Assembly (NCBI GenBank): GCA_002417905.1
Contig: DIDB01000057.1
Span: 1 to 10,716 of the forward strand
Source of the DNA: Pseudomonadaceae bacterium UBA5811
Lineage (GTDB): Bacteria; Pseudomonadota; Gammaproteobacteria; Pseudomonadales; Pseudomonadaceae
Reading direction: 5' to 3'
Length of the DNA stretch: 10,716 nt
The notes below the pieces were generated by a model. The model was not told where the DNA came from. It did no database searches and saw nothing but the letters and a program-made list of their open reading frames with translations. The position numbers were made by a program, and so were the translations under genes. Position 1 is the first letter of the stretch, and every line of letters starts with the position of its first letter. Shown here one piece after another: positions 1-7,326 of this stretch.

Positions 1-72
1 ATTTAAAACAGTCACGAAAGATTCGAAGAAAATTTTTACAAAAGTTTTATCAATATGGTTACATACATGAAT

Positions 73-96
73 AAATGCTTAGCAAGCTAAGTCTTT
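73..96. promoter_or_regulatory. Dyad symmetry, possible operator or weak terminator
   Basis: CTTAGC-AA-GCTAAG (78-91) is a perfect inverted repeat. After a two-base mismatch on each side it is flanked by AAA (73-75) and TTT (94-96), which also pair. It lies directly upstream of a -10-like TTTAAT. It could be an operator for the receptor gene. As RNA it could be a weak hairpin (5-bp stem, CAAG loop) followed by TCTTTT, ending transcription from a gene left of the window. The sequence does not decide between these. Confidence 0.35.
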
Positions 97-100
97 TAAT
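95..100 (+). promoter_or_regulatory. Candidate -10 element for the TonB receptor gene
   Basis: TTTAAT matches the TATAAT consensus at five of six positions and sits in the AT-rich patch. No acceptable -35 hexamer lies 16-18 bp upstream, and the dyad at 78-91 occupies that space. If real, the promoter would probably need an activator, and the leader would be about 140 nt. A weaker alternative is TTTACA (35-40), 18 bp, TTACAT (59-64). Confidence 0.25.
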
Positions 101-248
101 AACTTGAAGATTCCAGATACCCGGCGGCCTGCTCCATAAGGACAGCCCCTTTCCCGGAGAAGGAATCCCGCCTTGCCTGGCCACACCGTCCCCCGCCCGG
201 AGAGCCGGGAGAGCGGTTCATGTTTGATAACCCCCTGACGAGCCCCCC

Positions 249-2501
249 ATGCCTTCTGTCACCCGAACACACCCCCTATGGATTTCCCTGCTGCTGATCA
301 GCGCCATCCAGGCTGCCCATGCCCAGCAGGAAGAAAACGACACGGCGATCAGCCTGGACACCCTGCAAGTCACCGACAAAACGCAGCAGCAGGAAAAAAC
401 TGACCTCAGCTTTGCCGATGATGGCCCGCAGACCTTTGATGAGTGGAAAGAAAAGGCCCGCAAACAGACGGCTGATCTGGGACCGCTCGGTGATCGCAAT
501 ATCCTCGACCTGCCCTACGAGCTGAATACCGTGTCTTACTCGATGATCCGCAACCAGCAGATCAAGAACATGCACGATGCCCTGCGCTATATCCCTTCGG
601 TACAGGGCGATGGCACCCGCCCCCAGGCCCGGGGCATGCAGGGCAGCGTTATCCAGAATTTCCGGATTGACGGCTTTAACGCGGTTTCCACCACGGAATA
701 CCCCATCGAACAGTTTGACCGGATTGAGATCATGAACGGTCTGGCCGGCTCCCTGTATGGCCCGGCCAACCCGGCCGGCACCTTCAACTCGGTGAGCAAG
801 CGGCCTACCGGTGAAACCCGCAACCGGATTACCGCCGGCCTGAGTACCGGCCTGTCTTACCTGAAAGCGGCTGACCTGAGCGGTGCCATTCCCGGGCTCG
901 GCAACCGGATCCGTTACCGGGTCAACCTGATGGATGACCGGGGCCAGGGCTATACCCATGACTCCAGGGTGTCCCGGACCCTCGGCAGCCTGGCGCTGGA
1001 TTTCCAGCTGAGCGACCGGACCGTACTGGAAACCAACGCCAGCCACTACGAGTACCGAAGCCGGGGCCTGCCCGGCACGGTAGCGCTCAGTACCAGCATG
1101 CCCCTGCCGGCCGCCATTGACCCCAACCAGAAAAAATATGGCCAGCACTGGGCGGGGGACCGCCAGCACACGGCAACTTATGACTTCCACCTGAAGCATG
1201 ATTTTGACGGCAACTGGAAAATGGATGTCGGCGCCCTGCGCCAGATTGCTGACCGGGATGCAACCGACATCACCTATACCCTGGTGGACCGGAGCGGCGA
1301 CTATAAAAGCGGCGTCAAAACGTCCGCCGCCAGCCGCTTTACCGTGACCAGTTATCTGGGCAACCTGAATGGCCATGTCCGGACCGGCTTTATGGACCAC
1401 AACCTGAGCTTTGGCGTCAGCGGCTTTGTCTGGAACAACTACAACCCGAAAAACGGTTCTGCCGTCTCCTCAGGAACCACCTCAACCATCGACTACACCG
1501 GGCTGGCGGGCGGCAACTACAATGACCCGACCCTGGTTTCCAAACCCGGCTTCCTGAGCGGTTTCCACGACCGCTACCGTACCTCGAAGGCCACCCAGAC
1601 CTCGCTGATCATGGGCGACAGCATCACCCTGTCTCCCCACTGGATTGTTTCCGGTACCGCCAGCTGGTCGCGCTTTACGACCAAAAACTGGGGTGCAGTC
1701 AAGGAAAACGGGGTCTATGTGACCTCGAAGAAAAAGAATTATTCAGAGAACTACGGCTGGAACCAAGCGGCCAGCCTGACCTACAAGCCGACCGACAGCA
1801 CCTCCATCTACCTGACCTACGCCGACAGCCTGCAGCAGGGTGACACGTCCACGGCGGGCAGCAACTACAACGAGATTCTCAGCCCCTACCGCAGCCGGCA
1901 GTGGGAGCTCGGAGCCAAGGCAGTCGTCGGGGGCGCCCGGCTGTCGCTGGCGGTCTACCAGATCAAGCGGCCTTACCAGGGGCTCAGCACCACCGATAAC
2001 CTCTATGAAAATATCGGCGAACAGCGCAACCGTGGCGTAGAGCTGACCATCGACGGCAAACCCACCGAAAACCTTTACCTGTTTGGTGGCATCAGCTGGC
2101 TGGAAGCCAAACTGCGCCATACCGGTGACAAGTCCACCAATGGCAAGCTGATCGTCGGCCTGCCCCGCTATACGGCCAACTTGCTGACGGAGTACACCAT
2201 TCCGGGCATGCAAGGGCTGGCAGTCAACCTGAATGCCCGCTATGTGGGCCGCCAGGCCACTGATATCCAGAACCAGTACTGGTATGGCGACTACCACCTG
2301 TTCGACATGGGCGCCCGCTATTCCACCCAAATCATGCACCGGAATACCGTACTCCGCCTGCAGGTAACCAACCTGACCGACCGCCGCTACTGGACCAATA
2401 TCCATCCTGGTGGCCTGAACGGTTATGGCAGCTCGGGCTATGCCAGTGCCACGGCCGGCACCCCCCGGATGTTCTCGGCCTCCGTCCAGGTAGATCTCTG
2501 A
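249..2501 (+). CDS. TonB-dependent siderophore-type outer-membrane receptor
   Basis: This 750-residue protein has the length and architecture of TonB-dependent ferric-siderophore receptors, which import iron chelates across the outer membrane using energy from TonB-ExbBD. Residues 1-25 form a signal peptide with a likely AHA|QQ cleavage. LDTLQVTD (36-43) is a plausible TonB box. The plug domain spans about 85-186 and includes FDRIEIMNG (156-164), LYGPANPAG (169-177) and SKRPT (183-187). The rest is the barrel, with a late VTNLTDRRYW strand typical of the family. The ATG at 249 gives a complete signal peptide but has only a weak ribosome-binding site. The segment between TonB box and plug (~44-84) is long and charged. 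The last residue is Leu rather than the usual Phe or Trp. The ligand cannot be read from the sequence; an iron chelate is most likely, with other metal chelates or heme as alternatives. Confidence 0.92.
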   Translation: MPSVTRTHPLWISLLLISAIQAAHAQQEENDTAISLDTLQVTDKTQQQEKTDLSFADDGPQTFDEWKEKARKQTADLGPLGDRNILDLPYELNTVSYSMIRNQQIKNMHDALRYIPSVQGDGTRPQARGMQGSVIQNFRIDGFNAVSTTEYPIEQFDRIEIMNGLAGSLYGPANPAGTFNSVSKRPTGETRNRITAGLSTGLSYLKAADLSGAIPGLGNRIRYRVNLMDDRGQGYTHDSRVSRTLGSLALDFQLSDRTVLETNASHYEYRSRGLPGTVALSTSMPLPAAIDPNQKKYGQHWAGDRQHTATYDFHLKHDFDGNWKMDVGALRQIADRDATDITYTLVDRSGDYKSGVKTSAASRFTVTSYLGNLNGHVRTGFMDHNLSFGVSGFVWNNYNPKNGSAVSSGTTSTIDYTGLAGGNYNDPTLVSKPGFLSGFHDRYRTSKATQTSLIMGDSITLSPHWIVSGTASWSRFTTKNWGAVKENGVYVTSKKKNYSENYGWNQAASLTYKPTDSTSIYLTYADSLQQGDTSTAGSNYNEILSPYRSRQWELGAKAVVGGARLSLAVYQIKRPYQGLSTTDNLYENIGEQRNRGVELTIDGKPTENLYLFGGISWLEAKLRHTGDKSTNGKLIVGLPRYTANLLTEYTIPGMQGLAVNLNARYVGRQATDIQNQYWYGDYHLFDMGARYSTQIMHRNTVLRLQVTNLTDRRYWTNIHPGGLNGYGSSGYASATAGTPRMFSASVQVDL

Positions 2502-2508
2502 AGCCCGG

Positions 2509-2862
2509 TCAGGGCAGGGCCGCCACCACGCTGATTTCCACCCGGACCGCCGGGTGGTACAGCCCGGCCTCCACCGTGGTCCGGGCCGGCGTGGCACCCG
2601 GCACCACCCAGGCATCCCATACCTCGTTCATGGCTGCATAGTCAGCGGCCATGTCCTTCAGATAAATGGTGACCGACAGCAGCCGGGAAGGGTCGGTACC
2701 CGCCCCGGCCAGCCGGGCCGCAATGGCCGCCAGGGTTTCCCGGGTCTGCTGGCGGATATCACCCTGCAGATCCTCTGCCAGCTGGCCGGACAGCCAGACC
2801 AGACCATTGTGAATCACCGCCTCGCTATAGCGGGCGGCCACCTGCAGACGCCGGATGCTCAT
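2509..2862 (-). CDS. RidA/YjgF/UK114-family enamine/imine deaminase
   Basis: This 117-residue protein has the usual family length. Rid proteins are cytosolic trimers that hydrolyse reactive enamine/imine intermediates to 2-oxo acids and ammonia. Arg94 (in PARTTVEA) and Glu109 (in VRVEISVVA) correspond to catalytic-site residues Arg105 and Glu120 of E. coli RidA, with the same 15-residue spacing. The start codon overlaps the dadA stop in an ATGA, so translation is probably coupled. An AGGAG lies 10 nt upstream, inside dadA. Linkage to dadA suggests that imino acids released by D-amino acid oxidation are its substrate; P. aeruginosa also carries a Rid gene (PA5303) beside dadA. It is not close enough to canonical RidA to call it an orthologue. 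Its stop is 7 bp from the convergent receptor stop. Confidence 0.9.
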   Translation of the reverse strand: MSIRRLQVAARYSEAVIHNGLVWLSGQLAEDLQGDIRQQTRETLAAIAARLAGAGTDPSRLLSVTIYLKDMAADYAAMNEVWDAWVVPGATPARTTVEAGLYHPAVRVEISVVAALP

Positions 2863-4142
2863 GCCGGTACTTCTCCTCGATTGTGACAGGACAGATAACG
2901 GAACACGTCCAGCCCTTCCGTACGGAGGCCGGGTGTACGCCGGGCCAGCAGATCAGCCAGCAGCCGGGCCGAGCCACAGGCCATGGTCCAGCCCAGGGTA
3001 CCGTGCCCGGTGTTCAGGTAAAGGTTACGCCATGGAGTCGCCCCCACAATCGGGGTGCCGTCTGGCGTGGCCGGGCGCAGGCCGGCCCAGAATTCGGCAG
3101 CGGCCCGCTGGCTGCTGCCGGGATACAGCTCCTCCAGCAGCATTTCCAGAGTGGCCTGGCGCGCCGGGTTCAATGACAGGTCATAGCCGGCAACCTCAGC
3201 CATGCCACCCACCCGGATCCGCTGGTCAAAGCGGGTAATCGCCACCTTGTAGGTTTCATCCAGCACCGTAGACCGGGGGGCCTTCTGCGCTTCGGCAACC
3301 GGAACGGTCAGGGAATAACCCTTGAGCGGAAATACCGGAATCCGCAGGCCCAGCGGCGCCAGCAGCAGCGGACTGTCGCTGCCCAGAGCCAGCACATAGG
3401 CATCCGCCTTTTCCAGCCGGCCATCAATCCGCACGCCGGCCAGCCGGTCGCCGTCTGGCTCCAGCCGCTGGACCGTACAGCCAAAGCGGAACTCCACCCC
3501 CAGCCCCCGGGCCCGCTCCGCCAGTTGCCGGCTGAACAGCTCGCAGTCGCCGGTCTGGTCATTGGGCAGATGCAGGGCACCGCTGAGACGGTCCACCACG
3601 CTGGCCAGTGCCGGCTCCACCCGCAGGATGCCCGCCCGGTCCAGCAGCTCGTAGGGCACCCCGGACCGGTCAAGAACAGCCATATCCCGGGCGGCAGCCT
3701 CCAGCTGCCGGGCCGTGCGGAACAGCTGGGTGGTGCCCAGCTGCTGGCCCTCGTACTGGATGCCGGTTTCGGCACGCAGCGCATCCAGCGCATCGCGGCT
3801 GTATTCGGCCAGCCGGACCATCCGCTCCTTGTTGACCGCATAACGGGCAGCCGTACAGTTACGCAGCAGCTGTGCCATCCACAGGTACTGCCGGGGATCG
3901 GCGGTCAGGCGGATGGCCAGCGGGGCATGCTTTTGCAGCAGCCACTTCAGCGCCTTGAGCGGCAGCCCGGGGGCGGCCCAGGGCGAGGCATAGCCGGGAG
4001 AGATCTGCCCGGCATTGGCAAAGCTGGTTTCCCGGGCCGGTGCCGGCTGGCGGTCGACCACCACCACCTCACAACCGGCCCGGGCCAGATACCAGGCACT
4101 GCTGGTACCGATCACACCACTGCCGAGAACCAGAACACGCAT
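2859..4142 (-). CDS. dadA: D-amino acid dehydrogenase, small subunit (DadA)
   Basis: This 427-residue FAD enzyme oxidises D-amino acids, classically D-alanine, to imino/2-oxo acids and passes electrons to the respiratory chain from the inner face of the cytoplasmic membrane. The start resembles E. coli DadA: a Rossmann motif GSGVIG (7-12) with Asp30 at the end of the second strand, then [20 protein letters not shown] (40-59). Also conserved are [42 protein letters not shown] and [15 protein letters not shown] near the C-terminus. The frame is open upstream to 4274, but the ATG at 4142 is chosen because it begins the family N-terminus and has GGAGG (4152-4148) 5 nt before it. It overlaps the downstream RidA gene by 4 bp. 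No dadX alanine racemase lies in the window, so the fate of L-alanine is not shown here. Confidence 0.95.
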   Translation of the reverse strand: MRVLVLGSGVIGTSSAWYLARAGCEVVVVDRQPAPARETSFANAGQISPGYASPWAAPGLPLKALKWLLQKHAPLAIRLTADPRQYLWMAQLLRNCTAARYAVNKERMVRLAEYSRDALDALRAETGIQYEGQQLGTTQLFRTARQLEAAARDMAVLDRSGVPYELLDRAGILRVEPALASVVDRLSGALHLPNDQTGDCELFSRQLAERARGLGVEFRFGCTVQRLEPDGDRLAGVRIDGRLEKADAYVLALGSDSPLLLAPLGLRIPVFPLKGYSLTVPVAEAQKAPRSTVLDETYKVAITRFDQRIRVGGMAEVAGYDLSLNPARQATLEMLLEELYPGSSQRAAAEFWAGLRPATPDGTPIVGATPWRNLYLNTGHGTLGWTMACGSARLLADLLARRTPGLRTEGLDVFRYLSCHNRGEVPA

Positions 4143-4187
4143 TGCTCCCTCCCGGGCCCGGCCGGGCCGGCTTGTCTGTTGTCCTGC

Positions 4188-4218
4188 AGTATATGAAGAA
4201 CCGGCCGCTGGCATACAA
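4188..4218 (-). promoter_or_regulatory. Candidate dadA promoter
   Basis: Read on the minus strand, TATACT (4193-4188) matches the -10 consensus at five of six positions. TTGTAT (4218-4213) is a poor -35 separated by a long 19-bp spacer. Transcription would start about 40 nt before the dadA ATG. The imperfect -35 and spacing would suit an activator-dependent promoter; dadA genes elsewhere are regulated by Lrp or DadR. No such binding site was recognised. Confidence 0.3.
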
Positions 4219-4219
4219 T
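4214..4219 (+). promoter_or_regulatory. Candidate -10 element for the truncated hemoglobin gene
   Basis: TACAAT matches TATAAT at five of six positions and would give a ~47-nt leader before the globin ATG. No -35 hexamer is evident, and the site overlaps the candidate dadA -35 on the other strand. The two divergent promoters would therefore compete or be co-regulated. No FNR half-sites (TTGAT...ATCAA) are present. Confidence 0.25.
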
Positions 4220-4272
4220 CGGCAGCGGGACGCCGGTCACCGGCCCCGAACGCACACAAGGAGCATACCGGC

Positions 4273-4638
4273 ATGTCACAGGTTACCGAACAACAGATCA
4301 GCGATCTGGTCCAGCTGTTTTACGGACGCGCCCGCCAGCATCCCACGCTGGGGCCGGTGTTCAATACCGTGGTGGATAACTGGGACCATCACCTGCAGAT
4401 TGTCCAGAACTTCTGGTCCCACGTCCTGCTGGGAACCGACCGTTACAAGGGCCACCCCTATCCGGTTCACGCCAATATGCCGGTCCCCCTGCAGTACGGA
4501 CACTTTGACGACTGGCTGGCCCTGTTCCGCGAAGCGGCCCGGGAAACCCTGCCCGAAGAGGCCGCCAGCAAGGCCATTGAACGGGCCGAACACATGAGCA
4601 AAAGCTTCCGCGCCGGACTGTTCCCCTTCCAGCGCTAA
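4273..4638 (+). CDS. Group III truncated hemoglobin
   Basis: This 121-residue single-domain protein matches the group III (P-type) truncated hemoglobins, such as Campylobacter jejuni Ctb, in length and motifs. These small cytosolic heme proteins bind O2 and NO and are implicated in oxygen handling or nitrosative stress. LFY places Tyr17 at the distal B10 position. NFWSHVLLG (46-54) is the family signature. His40 aligns with the E7 distal histidine, and His66 (in PVHANMP) is the proximal heme ligand, with the same 26-residue spacing as in Ctb. Trp81 aligns with the G8 tryptophan. The group I/II glycine motifs are absent, as usual for group III. The ATG at 4273 has AAGGAG (4258-4263) 9 nt upstream; longer upstream readings lack such a site. 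It stands alone, divergent from dadA and 193 bp before the binding-protein gene. The physiological role is inferred. Confidence 0.93.
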   Translation: MSQVTEQQISDLVQLFYGRARQHPTLGPVFNTVVDNWDHHLQIVQNFWSHVLLGTDRYKGHPYPVHANMPVPLQYGHFDDWLALFREAARETLPEEAASKAIERAEHMSKSFRAGLFPFQR

Positions 4639-4653
4639 AACCGGCTTCCGGTT
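4639..4653. repeat. Short hairpin immediately after the globin stop
   Basis: AACCGG-CTT-CCGGTT forms a perfect 6-bp stem with a 3-nt loop directly behind the TAA stop. On the plus strand it is followed by CGGGGG rather than a U-tract. On the minus strand it is followed by TTTT, though no gene runs into it from that side. It may be a weak processing or attenuation hairpin. Confidence 0.3.
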
Positions 4654-4831
4654 CGGGGGAGTACAGGACGGCCCCGGACCGCACATTTCCGAACAGCTGC
4701 CCTCACTGTCCGGCGGAATTTTTTCAACCATCCCGAACCAAAGCGCCGTTATGCACCTTATGGTCATTTCTGGCGCCATGGCACAGCCATTGCCCGCAGC
4801 AGCCGGTGATTTCCGTACAGGAGCTTCTCCC

Positions 4832-5887
4832 ATGCTGCGTTCTTTTCTCCGCCGCCTGCTGGCGGGCCTGCTGCTGCTCGGGCTGGGCTGCGCCCCGGCC
4901 TGGGCCAGCCGCCAGGTCACCGACATGGCCGGCCGCCAGGTCGAAGTGCCCGGGCAAATCCGCACCCTCTACGCCGTTGGTCACTGCATCCCCCTGGTCT
5001 GGGCCATTGCGCCGGAGAAGCTGGGCAACAACCGGCCGATGCCGGAAGGTGCCCGGCGCTTCCTGCCAGATGGCTTCTTTAATGGCAAGCGCAGTCCCGG
5101 CAGTGGCGCCATGGAGCTGTCCGACGAAGAGCTGGTGCAGATGGCACCGGACCTGATCGTGATGGAGGCCTACCCCGGTGCGGCCGAGCGGGCCGACCGG
5201 ACCCAGGCCCGCCTGCAGATTCCGGTGGTGCTGGTTGACCAGGACATGCTGCACTACCCGCAGGCATTCAGCTTTCTCGGCCAGCTGCTGGAGCAGCCGG
5301 AACAGGCGGCCCGGCTGAGTGATTTTGTCCACCGCTATCTGGACCCGATCCGGGAAACGGCCCGGCAGATTCCGGAAGCCCGGCGCCTGCAGGTCTACTA
5401 CGCGGAAGGCCCGGATGGCCTGTCCACCAACCCGGCCGGCTCGGCCCATACCCAGCTGCTGGAGTTTGTCGGTGCCCGCAATGTGGCCCGCGTCAGCAAT
5501 GTCCCCGGCGAAGGCCTGAGCAAGGTGTCGCTGGAACAGCTTTATGCATGGCAGCCACAGCGGATTCTGGTCTGGACACCGGCCGCCGAGCGGCGGGTCA
5601 CCTGGAAAGCCATTGTGGATAACCCGCTCTGGCAGAACGTGCAGGCGGTCCGCAACGGCCAGGTGCTGCAGATTCCCTGGTTGCCATTCAGCTGGTTTGA
5701 CCGGCCACCGGGCAGCAACCGCATCATCGGTGCGGTCTGGCTGGCCCAGACCCTGTACCCGCAGTATTTCCGGCTTGATCTGGTCAAGATCATCCAGGAG
5801 TACTTCCAGACCTTCTACCACCAGAGCCTGACTGAAGCGGACGCCAGAGCCCTGCTGGCCCTGAGTCAGCCCCGGCACGACGGCTGA
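4832..5887 (+). CDS. Periplasmic substrate-binding protein of an iron-chelate/cobalamin-class ABC importer
   Basis: This 351-residue protein belongs to the periplasmic-binding-protein class II type fold (Peripla_BP_2), which delivers ferric siderophores, heme, cobalamin or related metal chelates to inner-membrane ABC importers. Residues 1-25 form a signal peptide with a likely AWA|S cleavage. Cys20 is not in a good lipobox, so a soluble periplasmic form is favoured. The mature chain opens with VTDMAGRQVEVP (29-40). It continues with ELSDEELVQMAPDLIVMEAY (95-114), YYAEGPDGLSTN (189-200) and SWFDRPPGSNR (287-297). ATG 4832 is chosen because it starts the signal peptide and has AGGAG (4819-4823) 8 nt upstream; the frame is open back to an ATG at 4751 that lacks this site. 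No permease or ATPase gene is nearby. The ligand is unknown and could also be a nickel or other metal complex. Confidence 0.85.
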   Translation: MLRSFLRRLLAGLLLLGLGCAPAWASRQVTDMAGRQVEVPGQIRTLYAVGHCIPLVWAIAPEKLGNNRPMPEGARRFLPDGFFNGKRSPGSGAMELSDEELVQMAPDLIVMEAYPGAAERADRTQARLQIPVVLVDQDMLHYPQAFSFLGQLLEQPEQAARLSDFVHRYLDPIRETARQIPEARRLQVYYAEGPDGLSTNPAGSAHTQLLEFVGARNVARVSNVPGEGLSKVSLEQLYAWQPQRILVWTPAAERRVTWKAIVDNPLWQNVQAVRNGQVLQIPWLPFSWFDRPPGSNRIIGAVWLAQTLYPQYFRLDLVKIIQEYFQTFYHQSLTEADARALLALSQPRHDG

Positions 5888-5920
5888 CCGCCTCCGGCCG
5901 GGCAAAAGCCTCTATCCTGT

Positions 5921-5944
5921 GGCCCCAGACCTTGCTCCGGGGCC
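5921..5944 (+). repeat. Hairpin over the oxidoreductase ribosome-binding region
   Basis: GGCCCC (5921-5926) and GGGGCC (5939-5944) are perfect complements separated by 12 bases. The right arm ends 4 bp before the ATG at 5949 and covers where a Shine-Dalgarno sequence would be. No clear SD is present, so this structure could lower translation or couple it to the gene upstream. Confidence 0.3.
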
Positions 5945-5948
5945 TCTC

Positions 5949-7241
5949 ATGCATACCGAACATCCGCCAGCCACTTACTACCATGCCACCCTGAATACCC
6001 GGCTGGGCTTTGCCCCGCTGGCCGGTGAAGCCCGGGCCGATGTCTGCGTGATCGGCGGCGGCTTTACCGGGCTGAATACCGCGATTGAACTGGCCGGGCG
6101 GGGTTTCTCCGTCATCCTGCTGGAGGCCCGGCAGATTGGCTGGGGAGCCAGTGGCCGCAACGGCGGCCAGCTGATCCGCGGTGTGGGCCACGAGGTCTGG
6201 CGCTTTCTGCCCCAGCTGGGCCAGGAGGGTGTCCGCCAGCTGCAGCAGCTGGGACTGCTGGCCGTGGATCTGGTCCGCCAGCGCATCGAACGCCACCATA
6301 TCGACTGCGACCTGCGCTGGGGCTTCTGCGAGCTGGCCAATAAACCGCGCCATCTGGAGCAGCTGGCCGCCGAGCAGGACACCCTGCAGCAACTGGGCTA
6401 TCCCCATACCCTGCAGCTGCTGGAACGCACGGCACTGGCCGGGGTCATCCGCTCAAACCGTTACCCGGGCGGCCTGCTGGACCTGGGGTCCGGCCATCTG
6501 CACCCGCTGAACCTGGCCGTGGGCGAAGCACTGGCCGCCCACCGGCTGGGCGTCCGGCTGTTCGAGCAGTCCCCGGTGCTGCACATCGACGACGCCGGTC
6601 CGCAGCTGCGGATCAGAACCCCGCAGGGCGTGGTGCAGGCCGGAACCCTGGTACTGGCCTGCAATGCCTATCTGGGCCAGCTGCAGCCGGCCCTGTCCGG
6701 CAAAATCCTGCCGGCTGGCAGCTATATCATTGCCACAGCTCCCCTGCCCGAATCCCTGTGCCAGCAGCTGCTGCCCGGGCGGGCCGCCTGCTGTGACCAG
6801 AAGGTGGTACTGGACTATTTCCGTCTGTCTGCCGACAACCGGCTGCTGTTTGGCGGAGCCTGCCACTATTCCGGACGCGATCCGCGGCGGATTGACCGCT
6901 ATATGCTGCCGAAGATGCTGCAGGTGTTTCCGCAGCTGCACGGCGTCCGGCTGGACTATGCCTGGGGCGGACTGATTGGCATTGGCGCCAACCGGCTGCC
7001 ACAGATTGGCCGGCTGGCCGGCCAGCCCAACATCTATTACGCCCAGGCCTATGCCGGGCACGGCCTGAATGTCACCCATCTGGCCGGCCGGCTGCTGGCC
7101 GAAGCCATCAGCGGCCAGCTGGGCGGCGGCTTCGACCTGTTTGCCCGGGTACCCCACCCTACTTTTCCCGGCGGCCGCTGGCTGCGCTCGCCACTGCTGG
7201 CCCTCGGGATGCTCTGGCACCGGCTGCTGGAGCTGCGCTGA
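5949..7241 (+). CDS. FAD-dependent amine oxidoreductase, PuuB-like (DAO family)
   Basis: This 430-residue protein aligns along its length with E. coli PuuB (gamma-glutamylputrescine oxidase) as I recall it. PuuB oxidises an amine with FAD in the cytosol, releasing an aldehyde, ammonia and H2O2. DVCVIGGGFTGLNTA (31-45) is the dinucleotide-binding motif, with Glu59 closing the second strand. GASGRNGGQL (66-75), LDLGSGHLHPLNLA, ACNAYLG, YFRLSADNRLLFGGACHYSGRD, YAQAYAGHGLNVTHLAGRL and the terminal PHPTFPGGRWLR are all PuuB-like. ATG 5949 gives a start resembling PuuB; an in-frame GTG at 5919 is the alternative, and neither has a good ribosome-binding site. It follows the binding-protein gene by 61 bp and may be cotranscribed with it. 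No other putrescine-pathway genes are present, so the amine substrate is uncertain. Confidence 0.85.
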   Translation: MHTEHPPATYYHATLNTRLGFAPLAGEARADVCVIGGGFTGLNTAIELAGRGFSVILLEARQIGWGASGRNGGQLIRGVGHEVWRFLPQLGQEGVRQLQQLGLLAVDLVRQRIERHHIDCDLRWGFCELANKPRHLEQLAAEQDTLQQLGYPHTLQLLERTALAGVIRSNRYPGGLLDLGSGHLHPLNLAVGEALAAHRLGVRLFEQSPVLHIDDAGPQLRIRTPQGVVQAGTLVLACNAYLGQLQPALSGKILPAGSYIIATAPLPESLCQQLLPGRAACCDQKVVLDYFRLSADNRLLFGGACHYSGRDPRRIDRYMLPKMLQVFPQLHGVRLDYAWGGLIGIGANRLPQIGRLAGQPNIYYAQAYAGHGLNVTHLAGRLLAEAISGQLGGGFDLFARVPHPTFPGGRWLRSPLLALGMLWHRLLELR

Positions 7242-7326
7242 GTCTGGCCAGCCTTTTGCAAAACCGGCCGCGCTGCGTTTAACTAGCGCGCCGTACCGCT
7301 CACCCATCCTTCTGGAGAACACACAC
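7242..7326 (+). promoter_or_regulatory. Intergenic region with candidate promoter and dyads before the transporter
   Basis: TTGCAA (7256-7261), a 16-bp spacer and TTTAAC (7278-7283) make a modest sigma-70 promoter, four of six matches in each hexamer, with a predicted leader of ~36 nt. The perfect palindrome TTTTGCAAAA (7254-7263) overlaps the -35. A second dyad, CGCGCT (7269-7274) with AGCGCG (7285-7290), brackets the -10. Either could be an operator; the second could also act as a hairpin. Confidence 0.3.

Larger units (their letters stand above)
1..248. other. AT-rich intergenic leader upstream of the TonB receptor gene
   Basis: No coding region is supported here. The first ~115 bases are strongly AT-rich, unlike the rest of the window. 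They contain A- and T-tracts, a dyad at 78-91 and a -10-like TTTAAT. From ~120 to 248 the sequence becomes GC-rich and would be untranslated leader if transcription starts near 107. A short hairpin, CCCGG-AGAG-CCGGG, lies at 196-209. I found no convincing Fur box (repeated GATAAT-like hexamers) and no cobalamin-riboswitch core, although the downstream gene belongs to a family often under such control. A terminator or the end of an upstream gene could also lie in the first ~100 bases. Confidence 0.6.

Noticed and set aside
1..248. Fur box or cobalamin riboswitch upstream of the receptor
   Set aside because: No run of GATAAT-like hexamers and no conserved cobalamin-element boxes were found by eye.
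276..1400. Long open frame on the minus strand within the receptor gene
   Set aside because: It lies opposite a clear TonB receptor, its translation shows no family motifs, and long antisense frames are expected in GC-rich coding DNA.
3059..3068. GCCGTCTGG resembling the neisserial DNA uptake sequence (again near 3451)
   Set aside because: The DUS core is GCCGTCTGAA. These differ at the final bases and lie inside dadA, so they are more likely coincidence than uptake signals.
4143..4274. Upstream 44-residue extension of dadA
   Set aside because: The family N-terminus begins at MRVLVLGSG with a GGAGG behind it. The extension would overlap the globin start.
4676..4724. CCGGAC...GTCCGG followed by a T6 run, resembling a terminator before the binding-protein gene
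   Set aside because: The arms are separated by about 35 bases and the T-run does not follow the stem directly, so a functional intrinsic terminator is not supported.
4724..5905. 393-codon minus-strand open frame opposite the binding-protein gene
   Set aside because: The plus strand has a signal peptide, a ribosome-binding site and family motifs. The antisense product is low-complexity and recognisable as nothing.
5949..7241. Naming the oxidoreductase puuB and inferring a putrescine pathway
   Set aside because: No puuA, puuC, puuD or putrescine transporter is present, and related DAO-family enzymes act on other amines, so the symbol was withheld.
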